A program made the translations under genes and the position numbers. This document shows positions 43,415 to 52,022 of a stretch of 64,000 bases of DNA, one piece after another (within the stretch, counting starts at the first letter, position 1; every line of letters begins with the position of its first letter). Source of the stretch: Sphingomonadales bacterium UBA2683 (GTDB taxonomy: Bacteria; Pseudomonadota; Alphaproteobacteria; Sphingomonadales; Sphingomonadaceae); NCBI GenBank assembly GCA_002354635.1, contig DELZ01000003.1:186001-250000 (forward strand), written 5' to 3'. A model generated the notes under the pieces. It did not search any database. It had not been told where the DNA came from and worked only from the letters and a program-made list of their open reading frames with translations.

Positions 43415-43822
43415 ATGACCGCAGGCTATTCCGCCACCCCGCTGGCCAGGAAACTCTCCCTCAAGGACGGGATGCGTGTCTGGTTTGCCGATATGCCGGA
43501 CAGCGTCCGTGAGGAAATCGAGGACTACGGCCTCACGCTGTCCGAGGAAGAGGTTCCTACCCCCGGCCTCCACGCCGCCCATATTTTCGTGACGGAACGG
43601 ACAGAAATGGAAAAGCAGCTGGGCATTTTGCGCGGCACCATCGACCCCGCCGGTCAGATATGGGTCAGCTGGCCGAAAAAGGCCGCGCAGGTTGAAACCG
43701 ATATCACCGAAGGCACGATCCGGGAGGTCGCCCTGCCGATGGGCTTTGTCGATATCAAGGTCTGCGCCGTGGACGCGGTCTGGTCGGGCCTCAAGCTGGT
43801 AATCCGCCGGGAATTGCGCTGA
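43415..43822 (+). CDS. DUF3052-family protein
   Basis: 135 residues, no signal peptide, no membrane segment. The family shape is seen in GYSATPLARKLSLKDGMRV, HIFVTERTEMEKQL, QIWVSWPKKAA and the C-terminal VDAVWSGLKLVIRREL. Function unknown. It converges on coq4. AGAAGGA lies about 8-14 bases before the ATG. Confidence 0.82.
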   Translation: MTAGYSATPLARKLSLKDGMRVWFADMPDSVREEIEDYGLTLSEEEVPTPGLHAAHIFVTERTEMEKQLGILRGTIDPAGQIWVSWPKKAAQVETDITEGTIREVALPMGFVDIKVCAVDAVWSGLKLVIRRELR

Positions 43823-43905
43823 GTGGAATTCCCCGGGCACCGCGCCAGTAGAAATGGGTTTGTTGTCCGGTGGCGTCTCACGACAAGCGCGGGACTGACA
43901 AAAAT

Positions 43906-44709
43906 TCAGGCCGCCTGTGCCAGCATATCATAAGGATCAACATTTTGCGCCCGATATGCTGCATGGGCCTGATGATAGAATTTCGGCGTGTGGATATGCA
44001 TCCGCTTGCGCAGTTCTTCGAGCGGTTGTGCAAGCAGGTCGATGATCGATTCCTCGTTGATCCGCGGGCAGGCCTTGCCCATTTTCTGGGCTTCGCGGAT
44101 CGCCTTGAATACCGGCGCATCGCTCTTGACCTGCTTTTTCATGTTCAGACCGCCGGCATAGGCGATGAAGAGATTGCCCAGCGCCGGGTTCTGGCCATAG
44201 GTGAACGCGAGCACGCATTGCTCGCCCAGCGCATCGCGGCCATAGCCGGTCAGCACGTGGAGCAGATCATGGGTATCGCGCTGGCGAAAGCCGTACCATT
44301 CGATCAGGTCGCGATATTTGCGCGGGCTGAACCGGTCATATTCGGCGATCAGTCCGGCCGCACTGAGCCCTTCCTTTTCCATGAAGTCGCAATAGGCATG
44401 GGCAAGACTGCCCTCGGGCATCTGGCGCAGGCGATCGTGATCGTCGAGCAACGGCGCAAGTTCGGGTTCGCTGACCAGCAGCGCCTTGCCCTTGTCGCTT
44501 TCGACAAAGGCCCTGGCATCCCTGCGGAAGCCGGGGCGCGGCAGCGATTCAAAGATATGGAATACCTGTTCGGTATCCTCCTTGTCCTTGATCAGTTCGC
44601 GAAAATGATGGAGCGCCTTCAGGGGACGGAAGCGGGCCGCCGGACGTTCCGGGTGGATGAACGGGGCTTGCGAATCACGCGGCGAGGGAAATTCATGATC
44701 AATTTTCAT
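43906..44709 (-). CDS. Coq4-family protein (ubiquinone biosynthesis-related)
   Basis: 267 residues. The Coq4 signature is DTHDLLHVLTGYGRDALGE (HDxxHx11E metal-binding motif) near residue 130, followed by FTYGQNPALGNLF. Coq4 organises or catalyses steps of ubiquinone synthesis. The start ATG 44709 has no ribosome site; a near-consensus promoter places the transcription start at or next to the ATG, so the mRNA is probably leaderless. Confidence 0.88.
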   Translation of the reverse strand: MKIDHEFPSPRDSQAPFIHPERPAARFRPLKALHHFRELIKDKEDTEQVFHIFESLPRPGFRRDARAFVESDKGKALLVSEPELAPLLDDHDRLRQMPEGSLAHAYCDFMEKEGLSAAGLIAEYDRFSPRKYRDLIEWYGFRQRDTHDLLHVLTGYGRDALGEQCVLAFTYGQNPALGNLFIAYAGGLNMKKQVKSDAPVFKAIREAQKMGKACPRINEESIIDLLAQPLEELRKRMHIHTPKFYHQAHAAYRAQNVDPYDMLAQAA

Positions 44710-44715
44710 AAGCCA

Positions 44716-44744
44716 TATATATTTCTTACTAACATTGATGTCAA
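44716..44744 (-). promoter_or_regulatory. Near-consensus sigma-70 promoter of coq4
   Basis: On the minus strand TTGACA (44739-44744) and TATATA (44716-44721) are 17 bases apart. Only 6 bases separate the -10 from the ATG, so the start of transcription is predicted at about 44708-44710. The -35 overlaps a small palindrome ATTGA-TG-TCAAT (44734-44745) that could be a repressor site. Confidence 0.7.
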
Positions 44745-44874
44745 TATAGATTCGTCTCTTCCCACCGGAACCCGGCTCGGCTAATCACCGGCAGATCCCG
44801 GCCGCGCCTTGTGAAAGGCTTTCTCGGCCCGAATCTGACAGACGTTGCCCAATCCTGGACGCGGGAGACAGAAA

Positions 44875-45549
44875 TTGAAGCCTCACGACACCCTGCCCTA
44901 TACCGAGTTGCCGGATTATTCCGACGCCGAACGGATTGCCCGGTCGCGGGCTTTCTATGACGCGGTCAAATTGCGCCGGACGTGCCGCTATTTCAGTGCT
45001 GATCCCGTACCCCGTGCGACAATCGAAAACGCGATCATGGCCGCCGGAACCGCACCCAATGGTGCCAACCACCAACCCTGGCATTTTGCCGTGATCGAAT
45101 CACCGGAGAAGAAAAAGGCCTTGCGTTCCGCGGCCGAGGACGAAGAACGCGCCTTCTACGCCAGCAAGGGCAGCGAAGAATGGTTCGACGCACTCGCGCC
45201 GCTCGGCACCGACGCCGACAAGCCGTTTCTGGAGACCGCGCCCTATCTCATCGTCATTTTCGGTCAGCGCAAGGGCGGCATGATCCCGGGCGAGATGAAA
45301 CAGAATTATTATGTCAATGAAAGCGTCGGCATCGCAACCGGCATCTTGATCACCGCGCTGCACGATGCGGGTCTGGCCACGCTTACCCACACACCCAACC
45401 CGATGAAATTTCTGAATCAGCTATGCGAACGCCCCTCCCATGAGAAACCGATGATGATACTCGTGGTTGGCAAGCCCGCCGACGACGCCACCATTCCGGT
45501 CCACGCCACGATCAAGAAACCGCTCGACCAGATCGCAAGCTGGCTGTGA
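44875..45549 (+). CDS. Nitroreductase-family flavoprotein
   Basis: A 224-residue FMN-dependent oxidoreductase of the nitroreductase/iodotyrosine deiodinase group. FMN contacts are RRTCRYFSADPVP (Arg pair), APNGANHQPWHF (Asn, Gln, Pro, Trp) and the C-terminal LVVGKPADDA. TTG 44875 is preceded by GGGAGA at a good distance; TTG 44845 is a longer alternative. It is divergent from coq4. Physiological substrate unknown. Confidence 0.87.
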   Translation: MKPHDTLPYTELPDYSDAERIARSRAFYDAVKLRRTCRYFSADPVPRATIENAIMAAGTAPNGANHQPWHFAVIESPEKKKALRSAAEDEERAFYASKGSEEWFDALAPLGTDADKPFLETAPYLIVIFGQRKGGMIPGEMKQNYYVNESVGIATGILITALHDAGLATLTHTPNPMKFLNQLCERPSHEKPMMILVVGKPADDATIPVHATIKKPLDQIASWL

Positions 45550-45628
45550 CCGCCATGCCGGAAGCAAGACCCGTCCGAATTGGACCGGTCGCAGCCCGGT
45601 CAACCGGGTCGTGCAAGGCCCGACGCGG

Positions 45629-45653
45629 TTCTTCGACAAGCTCGGAACGAGCG
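45629..45653. repeat. REP-like family B single half-copy
   Basis: TTCTTCGACAAGCTCGGAACG and flanking bases match the family B core found in pairs at 58.0 and 58.4 kb, but here only one half is present. It lies just upstream of the DUF418 start at 45662. Confidence 0.6.
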
Positions 45654-45661
45654 ACGCGCGC

Positions 45662-46906
45662 ATGACCGTCACTCCTCCCGCCCCGCGCCATCTGACGCTC
45701 GACGCGTTGCGCGGATTTGCGGTAATGGGGATCCTGCTGATGAATATCGTCGGCTTTTCGATGCCGGAAATGGCCTATGTCAGCCCGGCGGTCTATGGCG
45801 GCACCGACACGCCCGACCTCATCGTCTGGGCATTCTCCTATATTTTCGTCGACGGCAAGATGCGCGGCCTGTTCACTATCCTGTTCGGTGCGAGCATGAT
45901 GCTGATCATCGAACGCGCGCGGAGCAATGGTCAGAATGCAGCAGGCATTCACTTTTCCCGCATGGCATGGCTGGCCATCTTCGGCCTCGCGCATTTCTTC
46001 CTTCTGTGGTTCGGCGATATCTTGTTCCTCTACGCTGCCGTCGGGTGTATCGCCTTTTACCTGAGCCACCTGTCGGCCGAGGATCTGTTCCGGCGAGCGC
46101 TGCCTGTCTTCACCCTGGGTTTTGTCGGCTATGCCATCATGTTCGGCGGCATGCTCTATCTGCAATATACGGCCAGCTTGCCCGGAGCCAGCGCCGCCAC
46201 AATCGATAGCTACCGTCAAACGCTCGACGGCTTCGATCCCGGTGCAACGGCCATCGCCGCCGACATTGCCCTGCACCAATCCGGATTCCTGCCGGTCCTC
46301 TTGGCCAAGCTCAGCGACAGTCTATTTCAGCCGCTGATTCTGCTCGCCTACAACCTCCCGGAAACGCTCCCGCTGATGATGATCGGCATGGCATTGTACA
46401 AAAACGGTTTCATGACCGGCGCGTGGAGCGCAGCGGACTATCGCCGATTGGGTATCCGGTTGACCGTGATCGGCGGACTGATCCTGACCGCAATCACCTT
46501 GGGCCTGATCCACCGGGATTTTGATATGCTGCTCATGCTAAACGCCAGTTACGCCTGGAACTGGCCATCGCAATTGCTGATGACCGTCGGTTATGCCGCC
46601 CTGCTGATCGGGCTGATCCGCAATTGCGCCGCATCGGCCTGGATGCGGCGCATTGCCGCCGTCGGCCGTGCCGCCTTTTCCAATTATCTCGGTACCAGTC
46701 TGCTGATGACCTTCCTTTTCTACGGCTGGGGACTGGGGCTTTACGGATCGGTCGGGCGCGCGGAGCTGTATCTGTTCGTGATTGCCGCCTGGGCGCTCAT
46801 GCTGCTCTGGTCGGAACCCTGGCTGGCCCGCTTTCGCTACGGGCCGCTGGAATGGCTCTGGCGAAGTCTGGCGAGACGACAGATTCAGCCGATGCGGTTG
46901 TCATGA
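45662..46906 (+). CDS. DUF418-family membrane protein
   Basis: 414 residues with about ten membrane segments. The typical N-terminus is LTLDALRGFAVMGILLMNIVGF and the C-terminal DUF418 region includes GRAAFSNYLGTSLLMTFLFYGWGLGL. Family members are putative transporters or envelope acyltransferase-like proteins; the role is not known. ATG 45662 starts the conserved N-terminus; the open frame further upstream crosses the repeat and the previous gene. The last 6 bases overlap the convergent secreted-protein gene. Confidence 0.88.
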   Translation: MTVTPPAPRHLTLDALRGFAVMGILLMNIVGFSMPEMAYVSPAVYGGTDTPDLIVWAFSYIFVDGKMRGLFTILFGASMMLIIERARSNGQNAAGIHFSRMAWLAIFGLAHFFLLWFGDILFLYAAVGCIAFYLSHLSAEDLFRRALPVFTLGFVGYAIMFGGMLYLQYTASLPGASAATIDSYRQTLDGFDPGATAIAADIALHQSGFLPVLLAKLSDSLFQPLILLAYNLPETLPLMMIGMALYKNGFMTGAWSAADYRRLGIRLTVIGGLILTAITLGLIHRDFDMLLMLNASYAWNWPSQLLMTVGYAALLIGLIRNCAASAWMRRIAAVGRAAFSNYLGTSLLMTFLFYGWGLGLYGSVGRAELYLFVIAAWALMLLWSEPWLARFRYGPLEWLWRSLARRQIQPMRLS

Positions 46907-47818
46907 CTGATTGTCGACCTCGCTATCATTTCCTGATGGCATCGATTCCTCATCTGCAAACGGGCTGCTGTAGTTGGCATTCAATTGCTGGAACAAATCA
47001 AATGTAGAGACAGTCTTATACCGGTCGGAATCATCATCCATCTTCCCCAGCGGACGTCCTTCGGGCGTATAGGAAGAACTGACAAAGCTTCCATCCTGGA
47101 GGCGGCTGTAAACGGTACAAAATTCAGGTAACCCAAAATTGCTGATCATGTTGGCCATCACGATGGCTTCTGATTCTGCTGCTATCGAAGCATCATCATC
47201 CAGATCAAATTTCGATTCGGAATATCGATAGATGGTCAGATGGTCGGCCGCGTTCGCGATCGGTTCTCCAATACATCTGGCATTGGCTTGCTGGATTTCT
47301 TCGTCCGCCGCAAAGGCAATATGGTAAGGCCCGATCACCACGAACGTTCCCGCCCTGGCCTGCGCCGGGCTCACGGATCTCGACCCCATTTGGACAAGCT
47401 CCCAATTGGCGAGTAAATTTGCCGGGATTTTACCAAAAAACTGCAGCGACGGCACTTCATTGACCGATAGCAATGCATTTCTCTCAATGCCTCCCGGCAA
47501 GGATTCGAGGTGCCCCACAAGGTCAACGCCCCGTGTATCCCAACCCTGTTCCGGATCTCCCGTCGGCATCAGTGCCTTACGCATCTCCACTTCGACCAAG
47601 GCACCGATCTCTTTCAGCTCTTCGGACATTTTCGATTGCATGATCTGCCAGAATTCGGCGAGAGAGACAGGACTCTCGGTCGCTCCATTTTCTGTAACCT
47701 CGCCCTCGAAAGCCTCCCATGCGGATTCGGGAATGCCGGCCGCAATCGCACAGGTTGAAGCGACGAGCATCAGGACAGGCAGAAAAGCTCGCAACATTCT
47801 ATGCACTATAGACCCCAT
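46901..47818 (-). CDS. Secreted protein of unknown function
   Basis: 305 residues. The N-terminal signal peptide (MLRAFLPVLMLVASTCAIAAG) is followed by a mixed domain with no motif I recognise. The C-terminal 40 residues are acidic and polar (DDDSDRY, PSGNDSEVDNQS). Likely periplasmic. Either the GTG/ATG at 47818 or the ATG at 47797 may be the start; the latter gives a clean signal peptide. Base use is less GC-rich than its neighbours by eye, which could mean a recent arrival. Confidence 0.72.
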   Translation of the reverse strand: MGSIVHRMLRAFLPVLMLVASTCAIAAGIPESAWEAFEGEVTENGATESPVSLAEFWQIMQSKMSEELKEIGALVEVEMRKALMPTGDPEQGWDTRGVDLVGHLESLPGGIERNALLSVNEVPSLQFFGKIPANLLANWELVQMGSRSVSPAQARAGTFVVIGPYHIAFAADEEIQQANARCIGEPIANAADHLTIYRYSESKFDLDDDASIAAESEAIVMANMISNFGLPEFCTVYSRLQDGSFVSSSYTPEGRPLGKMDDDSDRYKTVSTFDLFQQLNANYSSPFADEESMPSGNDSEVDNQS

Positions 47819-47881
47819 TTCAGATTCGTGACCGGTTCAACCATTCTCGCCGGAAGTCAGCGAATAATCAATCTTCACTTT

Positions 47882-47906
47882 GCTATTGCGATCTATTCGC
47901 ATTAGC
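47882..47906. promoter_or_regulatory. Fur-like palindrome upstream of bfd
   Basis: GCTATTGCGA-TCTAT-TCGCATTAGC: two 10-base arms matching at 9 positions around a 5-base centre, 28 bases before the bfd start and overlapping its promoter region. The arms contain the TGCGA/TCGCA core found in alphaproteobacterial Fur sites. Iron repression of bfd is expected from other bacteria; the site itself is inferred. Confidence 0.55.
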
Positions 47907-47934
47907 GATATACGAATCGCCGAGAGGAACGGAA

Positions 47935-48105
47935 ATGGTTGTTTGCGTCTGTAATGCGATTAAGGAAAAAGACCTGAGAGCTGCTGTCCGCAGCGGGGCC
48001 GATCGGCCTTCGCAGGTCTATGCGCTGCTTGGTCGCAAGCCCAAATGCGGACAATGCCTTGCCTTTGCCCAGACCATTATCCGGTCAGAAGTTGCGACCG
48101 CTTAG
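47935..48105 (+). CDS. bfd: Bacterioferritin-associated ferredoxin
   Basis: A 56-residue [2Fe-2S] protein that reduces bacterioferritin to release stored iron. It starts MVVCVCNAIKEKDLR (CxC) and continues to KPKCGQCLAFAQ (CxxC), the four Bfd ligand cysteines. GAGAGG lies a few bases upstream. It precedes bacterioferritin by 122 bases on the same strand. Confidence 0.9.
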   Translation: MVVCVCNAIKEKDLRAAVRSGADRPSQVYALLGRKPKCGQCLAFAQTIIRSEVATA

Positions 48106-48227
48106 CATTCTCGTTATCAAATCGTTGTAATATTTGTATTTTCTATCGAAGCTGCCCTTTCGCTTCGCCGGGCGATGCTGTATAACCCGTGGCAATCAAC
48201 ACAGCCAACAGCGGGAAGGAAGCTGCC

Positions 48228-48710
48228 ATGAAGGGCGATACCAAAGTCATCGAGTTTCTCAACGAAGCGTTGAAGAACGAACTCACCGCGATCAACCAAT
48301 ATTGGCTGCACTACCGTATGCTCGACAATTGGGGCGTGACAAAACTGGCCGAGTTCGAGCGGCACGAATCGATCGACGAGATGAAGCATGCCGACAAGCT
48401 TGCCGAGCGGATTTTCTTTCTCGACGGCTTGCCCAATTTCCAGCTTCTGGGCCGGCTGAAGATCGGCGAAACGGTCGAGGAAATCCTCAAGGCCGACCTC
48501 GAACTGGAATATGAGGCGCTGCCGATGCTCAAGGACGCCATCGAACATTGCGAGAGCATCCGCGACTATGTCAGCCGCGACCTGTTTGCCGAAATCCTGG
48601 AAAGCGAGGAAGACCATGTCGATACGCTCGAACAGCAGTTCGACATGATCGAACGCATGGGAATCGAGAATTATATCCAGCTGCAGTCGAAGCCGGCCGA
48701 AGCGTCCTGA
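48228..48710 (+). CDS. bfr: Bacterioferritin
   Basis: A 160-residue 24-mer iron-storage subunit. Ferroxidase and haem residues are in place: E18 (KNELTAINQY), E51, haem-ligand M52 and H54 (SIDEMKHADK), and the DLELEYEALP and SEEDHVDTLE helices. GGGAAGGAAG is upstream of ATG 48228; the longer frame from 48189 is not conserved. Confidence 0.95.
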   Translation: MKGDTKVIEFLNEALKNELTAINQYWLHYRMLDNWGVTKLAEFERHESIDEMKHADKLAERIFFLDGLPNFQLLGRLKIGETVEEILKADLELEYEALPMLKDAIEHCESIRDYVSRDLFAEILESEEDHVDTLEQQFDMIERMGIENYIQLQSKPAEAS

Positions 48711-48717
48711 CCCTGAT

Positions 48718-49131
48718 TCAGCCGAACCGGTGACCAAAGCCTTGGGGGTGGCGTTGCTGAACCACTGGGCTGGCGTCTTCTTCAAGGATGGCCAGCGTTT
48801 CTTCAAACATGGCACGCAACGCGACCACCAGTTCGATCAGCTCGTCGGGCGTATCATGATGTTCGACGCAGGCACGGGCGGTCATTTCGATGGTTTCCGC
48901 CGTCACACTCAACCGCAAGGCTCCGAATTGTAGCGCCTCGCCCTTGAGCGTGTGCGCTGCCATGACCATAGCCACCGGATCCTTGGCCCGCATCGCTTCC
49001 TCGATCTTGCTGACCGAAACGGTGCCATCCTCACGGAAATAGCCTAATATGCGCACGAAATTCGGACCGAGCGCCGAGCGGGTCGCGCGACAAACCGTCC
49101 AGTCAATCAATTCGCTTTCCAATGGCGCCAC
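48718..49131 (-). CDS. Hpt-domain histidine phosphotransfer protein
   Basis: A 137-residue single Hpt domain. The phosphorylatable His is in AAHTLKGEALQFGA (HxLKG) near residue 60, in a four-helix bundle. It would relay phosphate between a hybrid kinase and a response regulator encoded elsewhere. GTG 49131 follows AGGAG by 6 bases; the longer open frame has no ribosome site. Convergent with bfr. Confidence 0.85.
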   Translation of the reverse strand: MAPLESELIDWTVCRATRSALGPNFVRILGYFREDGTVSVSKIEEAMRAKDPVAMVMAAHTLKGEALQFGALRLSVTAETIEMTARACVEHHDTPDELIELVVALRAMFEETLAILEEDASPVVQQRHPQGFGHRFG

Positions 49132-49264
49132 CGGCCGCTCCTGACAAATTAGCGAAGATACGCTATTGGGACAAAATCTAGCGCCCAACCGGTAAAGACT
49201 TTATTACCGGATTCAAAAATAATTAACCACGATCAGCCGCGGCTTTGGCGATGCTGCGGAAAGA

Positions 49265-50656
49265 TCAGTCTTTTTCGTGATAGGGATTTTTGGGCGCGCG
49301 GATGATCAGCCGCACCGGCACGCCGCCAAAGCCGAGTTCGCGCCGAATGCCATTGACCAGATAGCGGCGATAGCTCTCCGGCAGTTCATCAATGCGTGTC
49401 CCGAAGATCACGAAAGACGGCGGTCGGGTCTTGGCCTGGGTGATATAGCGCAACTTGATCCGCTTGCCGCCCGGTGCCGGTGGCGGATTTTCGGTTATGG
49501 CGTCTTCGAACCAGCGATTGAGCTTGCCGGTTGAAACGCGCTGCGACCAGATCCTGCGAGCCTGGAACGCGGCCTTCATCAACTGGTCTATACCCTTGCC
49601 GGTAAACGCCGACACGGCAACCAGCGGAACATCGCGCACCTGCGCCAGTCCGTCATTCAACGCGGCCCGGATACCGTTGAACAATTTGCTCGGTCCTTCG
49701 GCCACATCCCATTTGTTGATTCCGATGATCAGGCAGCGCCCTTCCTGGATCGCATGGTCGGCAATACGCAGATCTTGCGCCTCCAGTCCCTTGGTCGCAT
49801 CGAGCAGCAGAACCACGACTTCGGCAAAATCGACCGCGTGCCGCGCATCGGCGACGGCCAGCTTTTCCAGCTTGTCATTGACCTTGGCTCGCTTGCGCAT
49901 GCCGGCCGTGTCGATCAGCCGTACCCGCCGGTCGGGATCAATGCCGTCGAGCTTTTCGTCCTCGGTCAGCTCGTCGTCGTGCCAGACCCAGTCAACGGTG
50001 ATGCTGTCGCGGGTGATACCCGCTTCCGGACCGGTGATCATCCGGTCTTCATCCAGCATCTTGTTGATCAGAGTCGATTTGCCGGCGTTGGGGCGTCCGA
50101 CAATCGCCAGTTTCAACGGCGCGGATTCGTCGGTCGGCTCGTCGGCCGCCGCTGCCTTGAAATTCTCGACATAGGGCTGGATCGCCTGGAACAGGTCGGC
50201 CATGCCGTCGCCGTGTTCCGCGCTGAACGGGATCGGATCACCAAACCCGAGCGCATAGCTTTCCAATATGCCGGATTCGGCAGCCCGGCCCTCGGCCTTG
50301 TTGACCAGCAGCACGACCGGCGTCTTCGCACTGCGGAGCCAGCGGGCGATTTCCTCGTCGAGCGGGGTGAGACCGGCGCGTCCATCGATCACGAAGATCG
50401 CGAGTTCGGCTCCGGCAACCGCCAGTTCGGTCTGCTTGCGCATCCGTCCTGGCAGGCTTTTCGCGTCCTCATTTTCATAGCCCGCCGTGTCGACGACATT
50501 GAACTCCAGCCCAAGCAGGTTCGCAGCGCCTTCACGGCGGTCACGCGTGACGCCGGGCATATCGTCGACGAGCGCAAGCTTCTTGCCAACCAGACGGTTG
50601 AACAGGGTCGATTTGCCGACATTGGGCCGGCCTATGATTGCAATATTGGGCAGCAT
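49265..50656 (-). CDS. der: Ribosome biogenesis GTPase Der
   Basis: 463 residues with two tandem G domains: IIGRPNVGKST...DTAGYE near the start and VGRPNAGKST...DTAGMRKR near residue 190, then a KH-like C-terminal domain. It acts in 50S assembly. ATG 50656 starts the conserved MLPNIAIIGRPN; the open frame to 50746 lies in bamB. It is 31 bases after the bamB stop on the same strand. Confidence 0.96.
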   Translation of the reverse strand: MLPNIAIIGRPNVGKSTLFNRLVGKKLALVDDMPGVTRDRREGAANLLGLEFNVVDTAGYENEDAKSLPGRMRKQTELAVAGAELAIFVIDGRAGLTPLDEEIARWLRSAKTPVVLLVNKAEGRAAESGILESYALGFGDPIPFSAEHGDGMADLFQAIQPYVENFKAAAADEPTDESAPLKLAIVGRPNAGKSTLINKMLDEDRMITGPEAGITRDSITVDWVWHDDELTEDEKLDGIDPDRRVRLIDTAGMRKRAKVNDKLEKLAVADARHAVDFAEVVVLLLDATKGLEAQDLRIADHAIQEGRCLIIGINKWDVAEGPSKLFNGIRAALNDGLAQVRDVPLVAVSAFTGKGIDQLMKAAFQARRIWSQRVSTGKLNRWFEDAITENPPPAPGGKRIKLRYITQAKTRPPSFVIFGTRIDELPESYRRYLVNGIRRELGFGGVPVRLIIRAPKNPYHEKD

Positions 50657-50687
50657 GAAGCCGGTCCCTGTCCTTTGGTTCTGATCC

Positions 50688-52022
50688 TCAGCGGAACGCG
50701 GTAATACGGCCGCTGTCGTCGAGAATAAATAGCATGCCGCCGGCAACGATTGGCGGCAATGAAACGCCGTCGTTCAGTTCAAACAGCGTCCGGCTCGAAC
50801 CCTCGCCGGGTGAGATCGCCACGATATCGCCTTCGGTGCTGGCGACAATCAGCCGATTTCCCGCCAGGATTGGCCCCGTCCAGTTGATCGGGTTTTTCTT
50901 CTTCTCTTCATTCTTGTAGGCGGCCAACTGGCTGATCCAACGCACCTTGCCATTCGGCCGGGCGATACACAGAAGCTTGGCATCATCGGTCAGCACGAAC
51001 ACCCACTCGCCAGCCACAATCGGCGTTGTGATGCCGGCGATATTCAGTTCCCAGATCCGCTGACCGGTAACCAGCTCATAGGCAGCCATACGGCCGCCCT
51101 GTCCCAGTGCAAACACCCGGCCGCGATCGATCACCGGGTCGGCGTCGATATCGGACAGGGTTGCCACCGAAGTCGAAATGCTGGTCCGCGCCAGAGCATC
51201 GTTCCAGAGATTGCGTCCGTTCTCGTAGCGATAGGCGGTCAATTCGCCCGAGCTGTAGCCGGCGACAACGGTACCTTGCCCGGCCGCAGGTGCGGCGACG
51301 CCGAAAATTCCGGCCAGACCGACGGTCCCGGCTTCATTCCATTGCACCGATCCGTCAAGCATGTTGAGCGCATATATCTGGTTGTCCTGCGTCATCACAT
51401 AGACATTGCCGTTGGAAATTGTCGGCGATCCGCGCAGCGGTCCTGCGGGACGGACTTTCCATATCTCGCTGCCGTCAGCCACGTTGAGCGCAACGACATC
51501 GCCGACACCATTGGTGGCATAGGCAATTTTGTCGAACACGCTTACACCGCCCCCGAAAAGCGAAGACTGGCCATCACCTTCTACATCTATCTGGGTAGAC
51601 CAGATTTTTGCACCGGTCGCAGCGTCAAAGGCATGGACCACGGCCCGCGTATCCGTGACAAAAAGCCGCCCGCCGGAAACCACCGGGGCAGATGCCAGCC
51701 GTTCCCGCTTGCTGGTGCCGCTGATATTGGCGGTCCAGACCTGTGAAAGATTGTCCCCCAGCGCGACATGACCGATCGCTTTGCTCGCGTTGCCGCCCGA
51801 TTGCGCCCATTCGCTGTTCGCGACAGGAGCCGGCAGAATCACCGAAATCGAAGCCAGCGCGGGATCGACTTCCGCGCCACTTTCTCCGCTCAGGATCGGG
51901 GTCCGTTTGCCGAGTGTCGGCGTGCTTTTCTTGTCTTCGCCATCGCCGCCACCCAATATGCCGCAGCCGGCCAGCAGGGACAGGGCCAGCAGGCTGGCGA
52001 TCAGTTTCTTACCGGAAATCAT
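50688..52022 (-). CDS. bamB: Outer membrane assembly lipoprotein BamB
   Basis: 444 residues. The lipoprotein signal ends LSLLAGCGILG (lipobox Cys near residue 20), followed by an eight-bladed PQQ-like beta-propeller (repeats such as ATGAKIWSTQ, DGSEIWKVRP and NGKVRWISQ). It is part of the BAM complex that folds outer membrane proteins. Start ATG overlaps the upstream TPR gene stop (ATGA), so TPR-bamB-der are likely one operon. Confidence 0.93.
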   Translation of the reverse strand: MISGKKLIASLLALSLLAGCGILGGGDGEDKKSTPTLGKRTPILSGESGAEVDPALASISVILPAPVANSEWAQSGGNASKAIGHVALGDNLSQVWTANISGTSKRERLASAPVVSGGRLFVTDTRAVVHAFDAATGAKIWSTQIDVEGDGQSSLFGGGVSVFDKIAYATNGVGDVVALNVADGSEIWKVRPAGPLRGSPTISNGNVYVMTQDNQIYALNMLDGSVQWNEAGTVGLAGIFGVAAPAAGQGTVVAGYSSGELTAYRYENGRNLWNDALARTSISTSVATLSDIDADPVIDRGRVFALGQGGRMAAYELVTGQRIWELNIAGITTPIVAGEWVFVLTDDAKLLCIARPNGKVRWISQLAAYKNEEKKKNPINWTGPILAGNRLIVASTEGDIVAISPGEGSSRTLFELNDGVSLPPIVAGGMLFILDDSGRITAFR

